A DNA stretch of 64,000 nt, taken from positions 930,001 through 994,000 of the forward strand of contig BDSL01000015.1 in assembly GCA_003116995.1 (NCBI GenBank), read 5' to 3'. This DNA comes from Yamagishiella unicocca (lineage: Eukaryota > Chlorophyta > Chlorophyceae > Chlamydomonadales > Volvocaceae). The notes under the pieces are model-generated. The model had not been told where the DNA came from, made no database searches, and was given only the letters and a program-made list of their open reading frames with translations. The first letter of the stretch is position 1. Each line of letters begins with the position of its first letter. The position numbers and the translations under genes were made by a program. Below, in pieces: positions 36,287 through 47,300 of the stretch.

Positions 36287-36889
36287 TTATACGGTAGAGG
36301 CATTATCTCGCTGGGCTCGTGGCTTTGCAGGTTTTACGCTGAATGTGAGGGCCTCTGCTACCCGTGCCGTGTCCTGTCCTGCTTGGCGTCCCGAGCCCCT
36401 TCCCGCGCGGCAACTGACCCCCGACGGTATTAAGCGCGTGATGTAGGACGGACGCTGAGGATCGCGCCACGCCAGCACAGGGAGTGCACCCCGTCGTTTC
36501 GGAACCAGCAGCGCCAGCATAGGTAGTACGTAGCGGGCAAATGGTGGCACCGACATACACGGGTGTCGGAAGTGCGGAAACCATAAGGCTGCCAGGTAGA
36601 ACAGCGAGATGGCCACAAACAGCCAACAGTTATCGAGCTCCTTGACAAGACTCCATGCGATTACAGCGTAGGCACGAACCGCTAGATGTGGCCTTGCTGC
36701 GAAGTACGTCAGCCCTGTGACGAAGTTGCTTCCCCGCTGTGGACTTTCAGGACATGGAAACTCCGGAAATGTCTGTCGTAGAAAGCCCAGATGGCTGTGA
36801 AAAGCGTCCGGCTCCGCAATACACAGAACCTCCTCGGCCAACCTAGCGAGGAATTTGCGAGTTCGGCCACCATCAGGTGAGCGAGACAT
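36287..36889 (-). CDS. Putative small multi-pass membrane protein (function unknown)
   Basis: An open frame of 200 codons with a soluble N-terminal part (MSRSPDGGRTRKFLARLAEE, then a region rich in aromatic and charged residues). Hydrophobic segments follow at about 69-82 (AVRAYAVIAWSLV), 88-103 (WLFVAISLFYLAALWF) and 118-128 (YVLPMLALLVP). The residues after about 150 look like intron read-through. A donor after ...AEALTFS could splice to the helix-encoding segment near 36220. Sequence composition is less GC-biased than the neighbouring genes. No family recognised. It lies 630 bp upstream of the SPL-like gene on the same strand and could be a relic of a related membrane gene, but no clear similarity was seen. 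Confidence 0.4.
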   Translation of the reverse strand: MSRSPDGGRTRKFLARLAEEVLCIAEPDAFHSHLGFLRQTFPEFPCPESPQRGSNFVTGLTYFAARPHLAVRAYAVIAWSLVKELDNCWLFVAISLFYLAALWFPHFRHPCMSVPPFARYVLPMLALLVPKRRGALPVLAWRDPQRPSYITRLIPSGVSCRAGRGSGRQAGQDTARVAEALTFSVKPAKPRAQRDNASTV

Positions 36890-38530
36890 AAGTTAGCTGT
36901 AACAGCCGTTTGTCGTGGTTATGTACATCGCGGTAGATGCGGCACACCGCTGCGATATAACGTTTATAGTCTTGGCAAACAGATGATGGTCCTTGGCAAC
37001 GGACTACCCTACCTTTTGAGGTATACCCAGGAGGTCAGCCATATAGTGAACGAGCAAATAGCTACCGCCTGAGCACTACAAGGAGCGGAATGAAAGGAGC
37101 ATCCAAGCTCCTCTCTCATGCTCCAGCCCGCTCCAGCAGCGCAGATGTGGATTTCCGCTTCAATGACAATGTTGGTGTTAGGACCACCCAATACTCCACG
37201 CCGGCTTGCGCCAGGCCGTTTCTATGCAGCCGCCCCAGTTTTGCAAGCGTCTTGCAGTATCGTGTCTACTACTGCCCTGCACTATATGTCATAGGAATAG
37301 GCTGGTTACAGAGCCTGCTGTGCAACCTGCTTGCCCACGGAGCCCCGGCCAGAGCCCAGCACTGCGGCACGCCAGTGAACGCAATATTGCTTAGGTGCCT
37401 ACACGCAAAAAATGGATAACCGCCCAACCCGCTAATGCTGCGAAGACTGTGGAGCGCAAGCTCTTTCGCTTTGGTGCAGTACGTTTGACCGTACGCGTAC
37501 TACAACGGGCGAGGAAACACGGAAGGAATAAATCTCTTTCAGCAACCACAGCAAGTATTATCACGTATATATACTATTTGATGGGAAGAGAAAAGTGCGA
37601 TGTCGTCCTAAGTGTAGCTTGGCCAAGCGTCGAGGCCAGCGCTGTGTCGCAGGGTCATGATTGAGGTCGTTTCGGCGTAAGCCCATTACCTGTGTGTGAG
37701 ATGGCATCCGTCATCCAGCTGGAACAAACGGGGGTTCCTTGAGGAGGGGTGCTTCAAAACCAGGCCGTGGGTTATATTGACCCCCCCGACCGTCCCCCAC
37801 CCTTCTTCTGCCGTGCGACATGACAAGGCACCGTCTCACTCCACACACATATGTGAGACTTGCGCTCGCGTGTCCGCAGCGCAGGGTAGCGCCATCCGCC
37901 TGCCAGCTCGAAAGGCAGCGACCTGGGGTCCATATTGACAAACTGGGTTCCATCTTCTTCATCACGGTTTGTATAACGTACGGCACTTCGTGTACCTGGT
38001 TAATAAACATATTACAATGCATGACTCCAAGACGGACCCCCCCTTCCACACACACCTCAACATCACGCAAACATATTCTCCGCGGCTGGATGGCGCCATA
38101 GAAGACACCGTGGAAGCGAGGTCGTACACCGAGCAGTGCGTGAGCCCAGACTGCACAACCAGTCCACCCACTCGGACGTGTCGTATCGAGCGGCCCCACC
38201 TGCCGCCCCGCTCACGCTAACCACACCACCCAAGGGTCTTCCTCGCTCCACTGGCAGTCCACCGGAAGCTCCCGCCCTTGCAGGCGCCTTCCGTCTCCTC
38301 CGCGCGCCTCGTGAGACCGGCCCGACGCAGCACCCAAACGTCCACCCTGCATGCACCCAGTCACCGCGGCGCCGCTGCGGCCGCTTCACGCGTTCCAATT
38401 GCCGGCATCACCACCTCAACAGACCCCTTCCGCCGGTGGAGCCGGTGGGGCTTCCAGCCCCGACAGTCCCGCCCGCTTTTCCGCAACAGCGCTCCAAATA
38501 GCATCATAGCAAGCAGCGAAAAGAGGCGGT
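36890..38530. other. Intergenic, no firm gene
   Basis: Frames at 38136-38501 and 38278-38547 (+) are open and Ser/Pro/Arg-rich, but no motif, start or junction pattern separates them from chance in GC-rich DNA. 37000-37700 is comparatively AT-rich. Confidence 0.35.
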
Positions 38531-38880
38531 GTGCTGGTCCCGTGTAGCATGATACACTACCCGGCTCGGAACACCAGCAGGTTGAGCCTCAAAGCCGCCA
38601 AGGGCGCCCGGGCACGTACGGCACCCCCAGCCGTGACTGCTGACATTGTTGCTCTTGACGAAGCCGCCTTCGCACCGGGCCCGCTGCCGCCACAAGCTAG
38701 CGACCTCAATAACGTCATCAAGTGCGATAGCCCGCTCAAGGATCCAACAGGATCCAACGACGTAACGCCAATAGCAACATCGCGCGGCAACGGGCTACAA
38801 CAGCCCAGCGCTCGGACGCACCGGGTGGCCAAGAGAGCTTCGGCAGCGGTGGGAGGGAGCGAGGAACTGGCCGTCAAGGT
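38531..38880 (+). CDS. Exon-like ORF, unidentified
   Basis: About 116 codons (MLVPCSMIHYPARNTSRLSL to GGSEELAVK) end at a good donor context, gtcaag followed by gtgagg at about 38880. Composition (Ala, Thr, Ser, Asp/Glu mixed, GC-rich third positions) resembles coding sequence more than the local background. No downstream plus-strand exon can be placed because the formylglutathione hydrolase gene occupies the minus strand from 39132. It may be a single exon of a small gene, part of a gene overlapping the hydrolase 3'UTR, or chance. No function proposed. Confidence 0.25.
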
Positions 38881-39131
38881 GAGGAAACCAAACACGGCAG
38901 AGTCACAGAGTCGAGCTAAAGATTGCTGGCGCGTGCTCCAGCACTGGCGGCGGCCTGGGCGCGCAGGGCCTGAGGGCTGCCGGCTGCTGGCGGCCATCAG
39001 CCAGCCCTGCCAGCCCCGCCCCCACCTGCTAATCCGGTTTCATCATGGCGCTCGGATGTAGGCGCGGGACCGCTCCTGTGATCACCATGGCATCGAAGTC
39101 GGTGCCGATGCCTGTGGGCCGCCATGTGCCA

Positions 39132-42100
39132 TCACTGGGCGAGCAGCGCGTCAGCATGGAAGTTGACGTGGTCGTCGATGAAGGTGGCGATGAAAAAGTA
39201 CGAATGGTCGTACCCGTCCTGCAGTGGGCCGAAAGCAGGCGGCGGGGACGGTTGCGAGACACCTCGCCGGGACGAGTGCGCCCTCCCTGGACATCGCGGC
39301 GGCCCCCGCTTGGCAGTGCTGCTGCCTGGTCGCCCGCGGAAACCATCACCACCAGCTCCGGAGCTGGGGGAGGAGGAGTATCGTTCTATCCTCCGGCGTG
39401 GCGTTGTCGTACCATCACTCATACACACCAATCACGTTGTACGACGCCCGAGCGTGTGTTGTACCCACCCCCGGGCCCCCGGCCTGTGCTCTTCTGTAAC
39501 ACCCATGAGCTGGAGTGAATTGGGATTTTTCGCCTCCTTTTTTCTATTTTTTAAACGGCACACCCGCTTAGCGGAAATACAACACTCCCTTACCTGCATG
39601 CGCAACGTGGCCGGGCTGTAGCCGCTGTCCTTGATGGCGGCCCCCAGCGCCTCGGGCTGTAGCTGAACGATCAGGAACTTGTCCGCCGCGCCCGTGTCCA
39701 CCAGGATGGGCGGCCGCACAGGGCCCGAGAAGCCGCGCACCAGCTCCGAAGCGTCGTACTGCTTCCACGCCTCCCGGTCCTCACCCAGGTAGCCTTCGTG
39801 GGCGGGGACGAGGGGGACGAGGGGAGGGGAGTGGCATGAAACCGTTGACGCGACAAGGACAGGGGAGTTGGCGCATGGTCGGCGGATACCTAGAGGAGAG
39901 GAGAGGGGAGGGGAGGAAGGAAAGGGGAGGGGGAGGGTGATTTGAGGGGTTTGTTGAGGTTTGCGGTACAGACGTCGCATGCAGCGGCGCTGGGTGTTGG
40001 GAGCATGAGGGCATGGCTGCAGTGCCGTGGGGTCGTGGGTAGGGTGGGGCTCAGGCGCCAGGCAATGCGCCACCCGGGCTCCCTGCCCTTCTTCCTCTTC
40101 CTAGCCGCCGCCTGCGTGCTTCCTTCGCACCCACACGCACCCACCTGTGAAGGCCTTGACGCCCCAGGGCGCGTTGCAGGGGTTGCAAACGGGGGCAAAG
40201 GCGCTGATGGACTTGTAGGTCTGCAGCACAGGGGAACGCGCGGGGGGCGGTGGGTTAGGGTGGGGGCTGGGGGCCAGTGCGCTGGGGAGGGGCAAATGGG
40301 AGGGTAGCAATAGTCGTGTGGCGGCAGCAACCCAGCGCAGCCACCCCGTCCCCAACCCACAACACACGGACGCCCTCCAAAACGGGCGCCCCGATCCCGC
40401 AGTGCGAGCCCAGGCGCCGCCCGGCACCGCCAGCCGCCCACCTGGCCCAATCCACATGGGCGTGTAGCCGGTTCGTTTTTGCAACCCCAACCCACATGGA
40501 CGCCACCCCGGCCGACGCTCAACCACCTAGCAATGCCTCTTCTCCTCTGCCATCCCACTGGTCTCCCTCTATCCCGGCCCCCCCCCCAGCCCGGCCCACT
40601 CTCCACCCCGCGCCCCCAGTCCGGCCCCACCTGCGGGTTGCGCAGTCCCAGCACCAGCGCCCCATGGCCGCCCATGGAGTGCCCGAACACGGCCGCGTTG
40701 TCCACATTGAGCGGCGCGAACACGGGGGCAGAGCGGAGCAGCGCGGGGAGCTCCTGGCGAGTGGAAGAGGCCGGGGGGGGGGGCAGCGGGGGGGGGGTTG
40801 CGGGGAGCCCATACCCTGCTGTTTGTTGGTGTTTAGACCAAGCCGGTGCCATTTGACGGCGGCGGTGGCGGTGGTGGTGGTGGCGGTGGCGGCGGGCTGC
40901 GAGTTCCCGGGCGCGTCCCTATGCTAGGCGCCAACACGCGGATTGATGGGCCAGGACTGCCGTGTTACATTCCAGCGCCCCTGGCAGCGCTCCCTCACCT
41001 CGACGATGTAGTCGTACATGCGCCACGCCCGCCACTTCTCCTGCGAGGAGAGGGGTATGATGCGAGGAGAGGGGGTACCCCGGCACCACAGCGGCAGCGC
41101 GTCAGGGGGCGGACCACCCGCGGCTTGTCACGGCACCACATGGCATCAGCAGCAGCGTGCAAGACCCCGGCTGCTCGCCCCAGTGCCGCACGGGCGCCCC
41201 AGCTCTGCAGGCACTAAAAGAGGGGTATCGCGTACCAGGCTTGACCTCCCCTGAACAGCTAAAACTCAACGGCATAGGCGCCAGGGGGCCTAGGCAATGA
41301 TGCTCTTCCGGATGAATGCCTCCTGCCGCCGCGCCGTCGGAAGGCTTCCAGGATCCCCCAAGGCGCCTGCCCTGCCCTGCCCCGCCCCTCAGCCGCACCG
41401 GCGCCTCAAAGCCCTAATCTGGCTTGCCCCTCCGCCTGTCTCCACTGCGTCCTGCCCTGCCCCGCCCCTCCGCCTGCCCCCTCCGTGTCCTTCCCTGCCC
41501 CGCGCCGCCGCCGCACCGGCACCTGCCTGCGTGGCGTTGAGGTAGAAGCCCGCGGCCACCCCGAAGTCCCACGAGTCGGCCTCGCCCTCCACGTTGAGTC
41601 CACGAGGGGAGGTGTCGGGGGCCACCAGCGCCACACCCCGCGCGGCGGCAGGGCGCTGAGCGCCTGAGAAAGCGGGCAACGGGATCGTTTTCCACTGCAA
41701 GAAAGACCAGCAGAAAACAGGCGTGGACCCGGTGCCTGTGCGCGAGTTTTGGGTGTGCTTTCTCGCCCGAGAGGAGCCTCTTTATACGTGCCTTTGGGTG
41801 CTTGATTGTTGAAGGGGTGTTGTGGTTTGGGCGGGGCCGGAATTGTGTGTTGCGTTGTGTGCGGGGGAGGCTAGGAAGGGAAGTGAAATGGATAAGCCGG
41901 GGGAGTGGGAACCTCCTAGCTGGAGGAGGCGGGATCGGACGGGATAGGGCGGGGTAGGCGGTGGGCTAGAGCACAGGAGGTGTGCCGACGCGGGTCAAAC
42001 GACTGGGGCTCTTCTGCGGACACGACCCGCGCGCTCGCGCGCTCGCCCCCGACCCGCCCCGTGCAGTGCGTATCGGCGACAAAGTGCCCGCGTTGATGCG

Positions 42101-42335
42101 CAAGCGCCGCGCCGTTTGACGGCCTGCACGTACCGGACTTGGCGATGAAGTTCTCGTCATTGCATGTCAGGCCCGACAGGTAGTACAGCACTGGCACCTT
42201 GCCGTGCTCCGCCGCCGGAGGGAAGTAGACGGTAAACGTCATGTCGCATCCCAGCACGCTGCTGTGGTGCTTGTAGCGGCGGTTGTATCCACCATAATGG
42301 CGGTTGGCGCTGATCTCTTCAACAGCGCTGGCCAT
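39132..42335 (-). CDS. S-formylglutathione hydrolase (esterase D family), 7 exons, 288 aa
   Basis: Hydrolyses S-formylglutathione to formate and glutathione, the second step of glutathione-dependent formaldehyde detoxification; usually cytosolic. Exons 42335-42134, 41663-41527, 41040-40999, 40753-40631, 40220-40145, 39793-39594 and 39218-39132 close in phase. The protein matches the family end to end: [38 protein letters not shown], nucleophile GHSMGG (Ser153), [24 protein letters not shown] (catalytic Asp region, 226-231) and [17 protein letters not shown] (His265). Length is close to human ESD (282 aa). Intron 2 has a GC donor (cag, then gcaggt). The start MASAVEE fits homologues, but the frame is open upstream to 42470, with an Arg-rich stretch that could be an organelle-targeting extension if that Met were used. 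Confidence 0.95.
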
Positions 42336-44311
42336 TGCCACTGATTGCCTTGAAACCGCCCGATTCGGTATTAGTCTTTTAAAGGCGAAGCGCCTGTAGT
42401 GGTCACAGGCCCAATCGTGTGGTGCGGGCCGGCCGTGATGCTGAGCGAGCCTTAGCATAAAGGATTTCAAGCTCTTGGCACAGCTGACTTACTGCAGAAA
42501 TGTAAGAAACTATCAATGGTTGAATTTAGATAGGTGAACAACTCCTTGAGATTGCGTAGGAGGAAATATGCGTGGGGTCAGCTGGGAGGCCCTATCCAAT
42601 CACCAAGGTTTTTAAAGGTTTTTTAAGGCGATAACAAAGGCGATTTCACCGTGCAAGCATACGCTTATGATATGCCATGGCAGGACACCCTCCACCCGAA
42701 TCTGGACCCCCAGCCCCTACCCGGCCTGACCCGGCAGGATACCGGTAGCCCAGGATAGCCGCACAACCATCGCCGCCCCTCACCACTATCCCCCGGCCAT
42801 CGTACTCGATACGCCGTTCTACAGGATTGAAGGTCCTCCCAATCATCCTGCAAGGATGCTTCCAATCATCCGCCCAGCGATGCCCATTCTGGTATCAGCG
42901 ACCCAGGGGACAGGCATGCAATTAACCTTTCCCTGGACGACAGACCGGTGTCAGCCGTCGGCTCTTCCATCCTTCCACCTGTGAGAGCTCCCACTTTTGC
43001 CAGGCACCCAGGTCTATGAGGCTGCGCTGTTCCGTACAGCAGATGTGTAGACACGTGAGGGCCGCACGCGCATGCCACCCAACGGCCACGCGCCAGCAGA
43101 CGGCACGGCCCTCCTTCCTTGCGGCGGAAGGCTCATGCATGCGAGCTTCTTATCTGTACGAGTTTGCGGCTCTTCACGGCCCAACTTCCATTGGCCCCTC
43201 CCCCGCGCGTACCTTCATTATTTTTATTACTCCCCCCCGCGCTCACTGACCGCGGCCGGAGCCCAGCACGTGCGTGCGAGCAGTCAGCCCGGCGTTACTA
43301 CACTGTACGACTGGGTGGGTGGGCTCCTATCAATGCGTAGGTTGCCGGACGCCGTGTGTGCACCCGCACAGGTTGACACGGGCGGAAAGGTCCGGAGGTA
43401 GAGGCGTACCAGGTCACGCCAAGTCACGTGCTCACGCCTGGGGTGGCCACCTTGGGGGCCTTGCGTCCGGCGCGGGCCGTCGCGTGTGGCGGCAAACGCC
43501 GGGGCCACACCGATGCAGGTGCCACGTGGCGCCACCACCACGTAGCACCGGCGCAGATGTGGCTACTTGGTGGTTGCCTGGAGGTGTCGAGCTGGCGCGG
43601 AGGAAGCTCTGACTGCCATCGCGCGCGAGAACGCTACGGCTGAACGGCTCGCGCAGTGCAGGTCCTCGGGCAGGCCAGACTCATGCGTTTCGGCTTTGTG
43701 GCGGCTTCGCGGCCCTACAAGACGCCATTGTTGAGTTCCTAACATTCTTAAAGTGAGTTGAAGTTGGCAGCTATTGGACTCGAAGGCTGACGGTCCTCGA
43801 AGAGGCTGGCAGGACTGCCCATAGCGCCCCGTGGGTCACATGGGCGGAAAGGGGCCGCTGGTGGTTGTGGTAAGGAAATACAAACCTGCTCGACTTGAAA
43901 GTTGGTTTGCAGCATAGTGGAGCGTCTGACACCAAGGAGGACTTGCTGTATTGGCAGGATAGAAGCCCCAATGCCCATAGCTCAGTGGACTGCGAACGCA
44001 ATAGCTCTATTACGTACCTCAATAGAGGTTTTGGAAAGGATGCGACCGGGAAAAGCAGTGGCTTGGGGTGTCATCAAGGATGTTGTGCATGGTCCAACCG
44101 GACCCAAACATTGTTATACATGTGATCAAAATTGTTATGAAGTATCATCGGTATTAATCTACTTGACATTGACATCGCGATCATACGCATTGGCGCCCGC
44201 CTAAGGCCTAACTGGTCGACTAGCTCATGGCGGTATAATACTTCCCACCTATACTTTCATATAGACATACCCACCCAACAAGGATAATACAGTCCATCCC
44301 CGACCAGACAC
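42336..44311. other. Divergent intergenic region (hydrolase / helicase)
   Basis: About 2 kb between the start codons of two divergent genes; no coding segment supported. It should contain both promoters. 43900-44300 is AT-richer and lies upstream of the helicase. No specific elements are called. Confidence 0.4.
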
Positions 44312-47300
44312 ATGCCCTACGTACCCCCACACTTGCGCGGCAAGCAGCAGGATTCTGCTGCCCCGACCGAGCCTTCGTCCTCCGCAACCCGCGCTCCCGA
44401 AGCCTCTTCTGGCTTTCCTCGCAATGGTAGCTTCGGAACTCGCCTAGACAACGCCCCTCATGGAGGTCGGGGCGAAAGTGGATTTGCGCGTCAGGGGTCG
44501 AGCAGCCTGCCGCGCACCGGAAGCACGCAGAGTTTCGGTGATGGTGGCCGAGGATTCAACCGTGGACCACAAAACGTGGAAGCGGTATTTGCCAACTGGC
44601 AGCCCACGAGCCGCGTGCTGTCGTTGAGCGATGAGACAATAAAGGAGATTCGGCAGCGGCTCAAGGTCTTGGTGGAGGTTTGTGAGGGCGAGCCCGTAGC
44701 GGCTTCGCCCATTGAGTCATTTCAAGAGATGGTGAGCGGTGGCAAGCGCCGCTAGCAGCGGAAGCGTCCTCCATAGGCACCCAAACCGTAGCAGGACATA
44801 CGCGCTTCCGCATCCTACACTACGCGCACAAGGTGCATGAATTATCTTCCCGCAATAAAGGTTTGCTAGGACGGGACCCTGCCATCGTCGGTGTTTGTGT
44901 GAGCTGGCGGCGGGTGTCAATATCGATGAAGCTCGCCCCGTCAACTATGGCCTGCAGAACCTCCATCCCAACATTGTGGCGGACATTATGCACCACAAGT
45001 ACGAGACGCCCACGCCAATCCAGGCTCAGGGCCTGCCGATCGCGCTGTCGGGTTGCGACATCCTGGGTTGCGCCGAGACTGGTAGCGGCAAGACCGCGTC
45101 GTTTGCGATCCCGATGATCCAGCATTGCCTGAACCAGCAGCCCCTGAGGTCGGGCGACGGGCCCATTGCGCTGGTGCTGGCGCCGACGCGTGAGCTGGCG
45201 CAGCAGATCGAGCGCGAGGTATGTTAAAATCCAGGCCTCACCTGCGGTGCTGGCTGTTTTGGTGACATTTGGGGGCGGTAACTAGGGACTCGGAGGAAGC
45301 CGGGCGGCCCAGACGGACGCCGCGGCGCAGGTGGCGGTGACAGGCTACCACGGCCACGGCCAACCAACACGTTTCTTTGGCGGTCCTACTTGCAAGGCAT
45401 CGGATCACCTAGTGCGACCGAAAACATGCTCCCCTCCACCCCGGAGGCCGCAATCCAAATACACGCATTCAGCCAAGCCCCCAACATGTCAGTAAAGCCG
45501 GCGGACTTCTATGAGCAAATTCATTGCGTCGCCCTTACCGCTGCTGCACCGATCCCTGCCGTGGCGGCGGCCGGCAGTCCACTCAGCCAGACAGCCGGGC
45601 ACCAACCGCACCCCCGTCCTGCCATGCGCTGTCCTCCTTCGGCGCCGCAGGTCAAGGCCTTCAGCCGCACCAGTATCCGCAGCGTGCGCACCTCCATCGT
45701 GGTGGGCGGTGTGCCTATGCACGAGCAGCGCCACGACCTGCGCAACGGGGTGGAGGTGGTGGTGGCCACACCCGGCCGCTTCATCGACCACCTGCAGCAG
45801 GGCAACACCAACCTCAGCCGCGTGTCGTACGTCGTACTGGACGAGGCGGACCGCATGCTGGATATGGGTTTCGAGCCGCAGGTGCGCGATCTGGGTCGGG
45901 TCGGGGCGGGGCGGACCCACGGGGCAGAGGTTTTTGGGGGGGGGGGGTTGCAAAGAAAACTCGTGTACGAAGGAAACCCTTTTGGGAGAGAGGGCGGGCG
46001 GCGGCAGCGGTATCCTTGCGATTCCCGGCAGCGTTGGATGGTGGGCGGTATAACGGATCCGTCAGACAGGGCTACAGAATAAGATTGAAACGCGCAAATG
46101 GCAGCAATGCTGGAAGTGGACTGCCACGTGCCATATGGCCTTGCCGACAGCGCCTGGCGCTCGGAGTCGGGGACTAGGCGTGGCTGGTTTGCAGGGAGGT
46201 CGCTTCCATCCATTGCTTCTAGCGTGTCCGCCCCGGCGTGCAGGTTCGCCCCGCCACGGCCCGCGATCCCGGGCTCGATGCACCTTATGGCTCAGGGTTG
46301 TGGGGCGCCTCTTCCTTTCTTTGCGGGGCAATTAGGATGAAGAAGAGGAGGCGGGGAAGGAAGAGGAAAAGGGAGGGTTCTGGGTCGCAGTGGGTGTTGC
46401 TTTGGGTGCGAACGCGCGGGAGGGCGATGGTAGGCCGGGGGCCTGTCGCCGTTGGGGCCGTAATTTGTGTGATTGAGTTAGGCGGTGTCGGGTGAGGGCG
46501 GGCAAGGGAGGGCGGACGGGGCAGGCCGGGCGGGGCAGGCCGGCAGACGGAGCAGGCGACACTCTCTGTAACTGTGACCCGCATACACACCCGAGGGAGT
46601 GCTCCTTGCGGCGGGGCCGGCCTGCAAGGCTCTCCTGCGGGAGAGTGGTCGGGTGGGTCGGTACCGCAAGAGGTCCCCGGTTGGCTGGCTTCTTCCCCTG
46701 GAGAGGGGTGTGGCACCCTTCTTCCCCGGGAGAGGGGTGTGGCACCCTTCTTCCTCGGGAGAGGGGTGTGGCACCCTTCTTCCCTGGGAGAGGGGTGTGG
46801 CACACTTCTTCCCTGGGAGAGGGGTGTGGCGCCCTTCTTCCCCGGGAGAGGGGTGTGGCACCCTTCATCCCCGAGAGAGGGGTGTGGCACCCTTCATCCC
46901 CGAGAGAGGGGTGTGGCACCCTTCTTCCCGGGAGAGGGTTCTCCCCTGCGCACTCCTCCACCCGAGGGGCCTCATGTAGGATTTTTAGTTTAGGGTTTTC
47001 GGTTTCAAGGACACTAAATTGACCCTGGTGGTGAACCTCGTGTCGGCGGCGGGGCGGCCCGATGTCGAGTGGCAGGGGGCGGGGTGCGGGGCAGCGGGCA
47101 AGGGGGCAGCGGACCATGGGGCTGGGTGGCTGGGAAGAGGAGCCCGGTGTTTTTATTACGATAGTGCGGATAGCAGGCTGTTGGTCGGTGGTTGTGGCTG
47201 TGGCTGGCAGCTAAGGCTTCATTCCAACACATGCCTTCGCCACCTGCCGTACGAGCCTAACCAGTCCCCGCCCCCCCCAAAAATACACCCGCACACCCGT

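Noticed and set aside
43016..43643. Plus-strand ORFs between hydrolase and helicase
   Set aside because: No motif, no junction pattern, inconsistent frames; treated as promoter/intergenic DNA.
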